Shown piece after piece: positions 34,180 to 34,942 of a DNA stretch of 34,942 bases. The position numbers and the translations under genes are program-made. Each line of letters opens with the position of its first letter. The first letter of the stretch is position 1. The notes beneath the pieces were generated by a model. It ran no database searches and was not told the DNA's origin. It worked only from the letters and a program-made list of their open reading frames with translations. Source of the DNA: Nostocales cyanobacterium (lineage in GTDB: Bacteria > Cyanobacteriota > Cyanobacteriia > Cyanobacteriales > Nostocaceae); the NCBI GenBank assembly GCA_004292695.1, contig RDXV01000035.1, positions 1 to 34,942 of the forward strand, written 5' to 3'.

Positions 34180-34743
34180 CTATGCTACTGGTTTTACTGC
34201 CTGATACGAGAAGCCATTTTTAGATAACTCCTGTGCCAAAGTCAAGGAATTTTCTACACGATCAACAAATACGACACCATTTAAGTGATCCATCTCATGC
34301 AAAATACATCTAGCTAATAAATCACCAGCTTTTAAAGTTTTAGGACGGCCATATTCATCTTTGTAAGAAACTTCTACAGTTTTTGGTCGTTTGACATCTA
34401 AATAAACTTGAGGAATACTTAAACATCCTTCTTGAGCTATACAAAGCTCACTACTTACCTGCTTAATTACAGGATTAATTAACACCAATGGGGGAACTTC
34501 TGGTTTGTCTGGTTCACAGTCAATGACAATGAGTTGCTTGTTAATGCCGACTTGGGGTGCTGCTAAACCAATACCATCTTCGCTGTACATAGTTTGCAGC
34601 ATATCCCGCACTAATTGGCGAAGTTCATCATCTATTTTTGTGACGCGCTTGGCAGGTTGACGCAGAACGCGATCGCCTAAATAATGAAGCTTCAAAGGTG
34701 GATTTTTTAACTTTTTCTTCTCTACAGCAATATCAGAGGGCAT
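34180..34743 (-). CDS. def: Peptide deformylase
   Basis: A 187-residue metalloenzyme removing the formyl group from nascent proteins. The three motifs are intact: GIGLAAPQVG (Q64 in the active site), EGCLSIP (metal ligand C107) and HEMDHLNG (H149, H153 as ligands, E150 as catalytic base). Length and the SVYxxV-type region correspond to type 1B, as in plastids and cyanobacteria. It heads a likely two-gene unit with the small membrane protein downstream. Upstream (34744-34860) is a short AT-rich stretch with agATGGGG repeats. Confidence 0.97.
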   Translation of the reverse strand: MPSDIAVEKKKLKNPPLKLHYLGDRVLRQPAKRVTKIDDELRQLVRDMLQTMYSEDGIGLAAPQVGINKQLIVIDCEPDKPEVPPLVLINPVIKQVSSELCIAQEGCLSIPQVYLDVKRPKTVEVSYKDEYGRPKTLKAGDLLARCILHEMDHLNGVVFVDRVENSLTLAQELSKNGFSYQAVKPVA

Positions 34744-34820
34744 GATTCTCTTGGCTTAATGATGAAATGTCTATTTAATATAATTCTACCGTTATTTGAC
34801 AGTTGACAGAAGATGATGGG

Positions 34821-34844
34821 AGATGGGGAGATGGGGAGATGGGG
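34821..34844. repeat. Tandem octamer (AGATGGGG)3
   Basis: Three exact copies of AGATGGGG precede the final gene start, similar in character to the CACCCCAT array at 33906-33937. Confidence 0.85.
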
Positions 34845-34914
34845 AGCAAGTCCTTAGATAAAGAAAGTGTAGACAAAAATGTACAATAAGGTTGAAGTAT
34901 AGACATTGACCTCA

Positions 34915-34942
34915 TGTACAAGCCTCATGAATTTGCAAAAAA
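34915..34942 (+). CDS. 5' end of a possible IS607-type serine recombinase (cut by window edge)
   Basis: Only nine codons are present: MYKPHEFAK. This opening is strongly reminiscent of the MerR-like helix-turn-helix N-terminus of IS607-family TnpA resolvases, which typically read MYKPxEFAK and go on to a LGVSxKTLQRWD helix. The 60 bp before it contain GTAGACA and TATAGACA half-repeats that could be recombinase-binding sites. If right, an insertion sequence, possibly with tnpB, begins here. The evidence is very short. Confidence 0.45.

Noticed and set aside
33902-34204. 100-residue plus-strand frame
   Set aside because: Begins in the CACCCCAT repeats and is antisense to the small membrane protein gene; the minus-strand frame has two convincing membrane helices.

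Overview
The window looks like chromosomal DNA of a filamentous, probably heterocyst-forming (Nostocales-type) cyanobacterium. It is AT-rich. About fourteen copies of the HIP1 octamer GCGATCGC are scattered through it, and the intergenic gaps carry short tandem heptamer repeats of the kind known from Nostoc/Anabaena genomes. Family content agrees: FHA-GAF adenylate cyclase, CHAT-TPR protein, two-partner-secretion adhesin, DUF2887 and Uma2 nucleases, and the cyanobacterial 2-oxoglutarate decarboxylase/succinic semialdehyde dehydrogenase pair. No rRNA, tRNA or CRISPR array was recognised.

Layout. 1-4.4 kb: M20 amidohydrolase, a VOC-fold protein and an RbgA/YlqF GTPase, separated by heptamer repeats and convergent with a VanZ/LamG membrane protein. 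4.9-9.8 kb: an FHA-GAF-class III cyclase, then the SSADH and TPP-dependent decarboxylase genes that close the cyanobacterial TCA cycle. 9.9-12.3 kb (minus strand): a 59-residue PCP_red-like protein missed by length cut-offs, a small secreted protein, and thiC under a TPP riboswitch. 12.4-16.5 kb: an accessory stretch with an overlapping DUF262-HEPN pair, a Uma2 protein, a Rieske ferredoxin and a DUF2887 nuclease, with an inverted-repeat element. 16.6-21.8 kb: class A beta-lactamase-like serine hydrolase, GNAT acetyltransferase, MutL, a rhodanese-fold protein without its cysteine, and an adenosine-deaminase-type hydrolase.

21.8-30.3 kb is the most distinctive block. It holds a secreted TPR-CHAT (caspase-like) protein, a PD-(D/E)XK-like hypothetical protein and a 1482-residue TPS-domain adhesin with about 17 tandem repeats of some 30 residues. 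The block is bracketed by two direct copies of a roughly 110-bp element built from four small hairpins, and no HIP1 site was seen in it. 30.3-34.9 kb: recJ, a RecB/Cas4-like Fe-S nuclease, a small two-helix membrane protein and peptide deformylase. A gene start resembling an IS607-type serine recombinase is cut by the right edge.

The best candidates for an undescribed system are the DUF262-HEPN operon (a predicted nucleotide-sensing module paired with a predicted RNase) and the repeat-bounded CHAT/adhesin block. All family assignments are from reading motifs; no database search was run.
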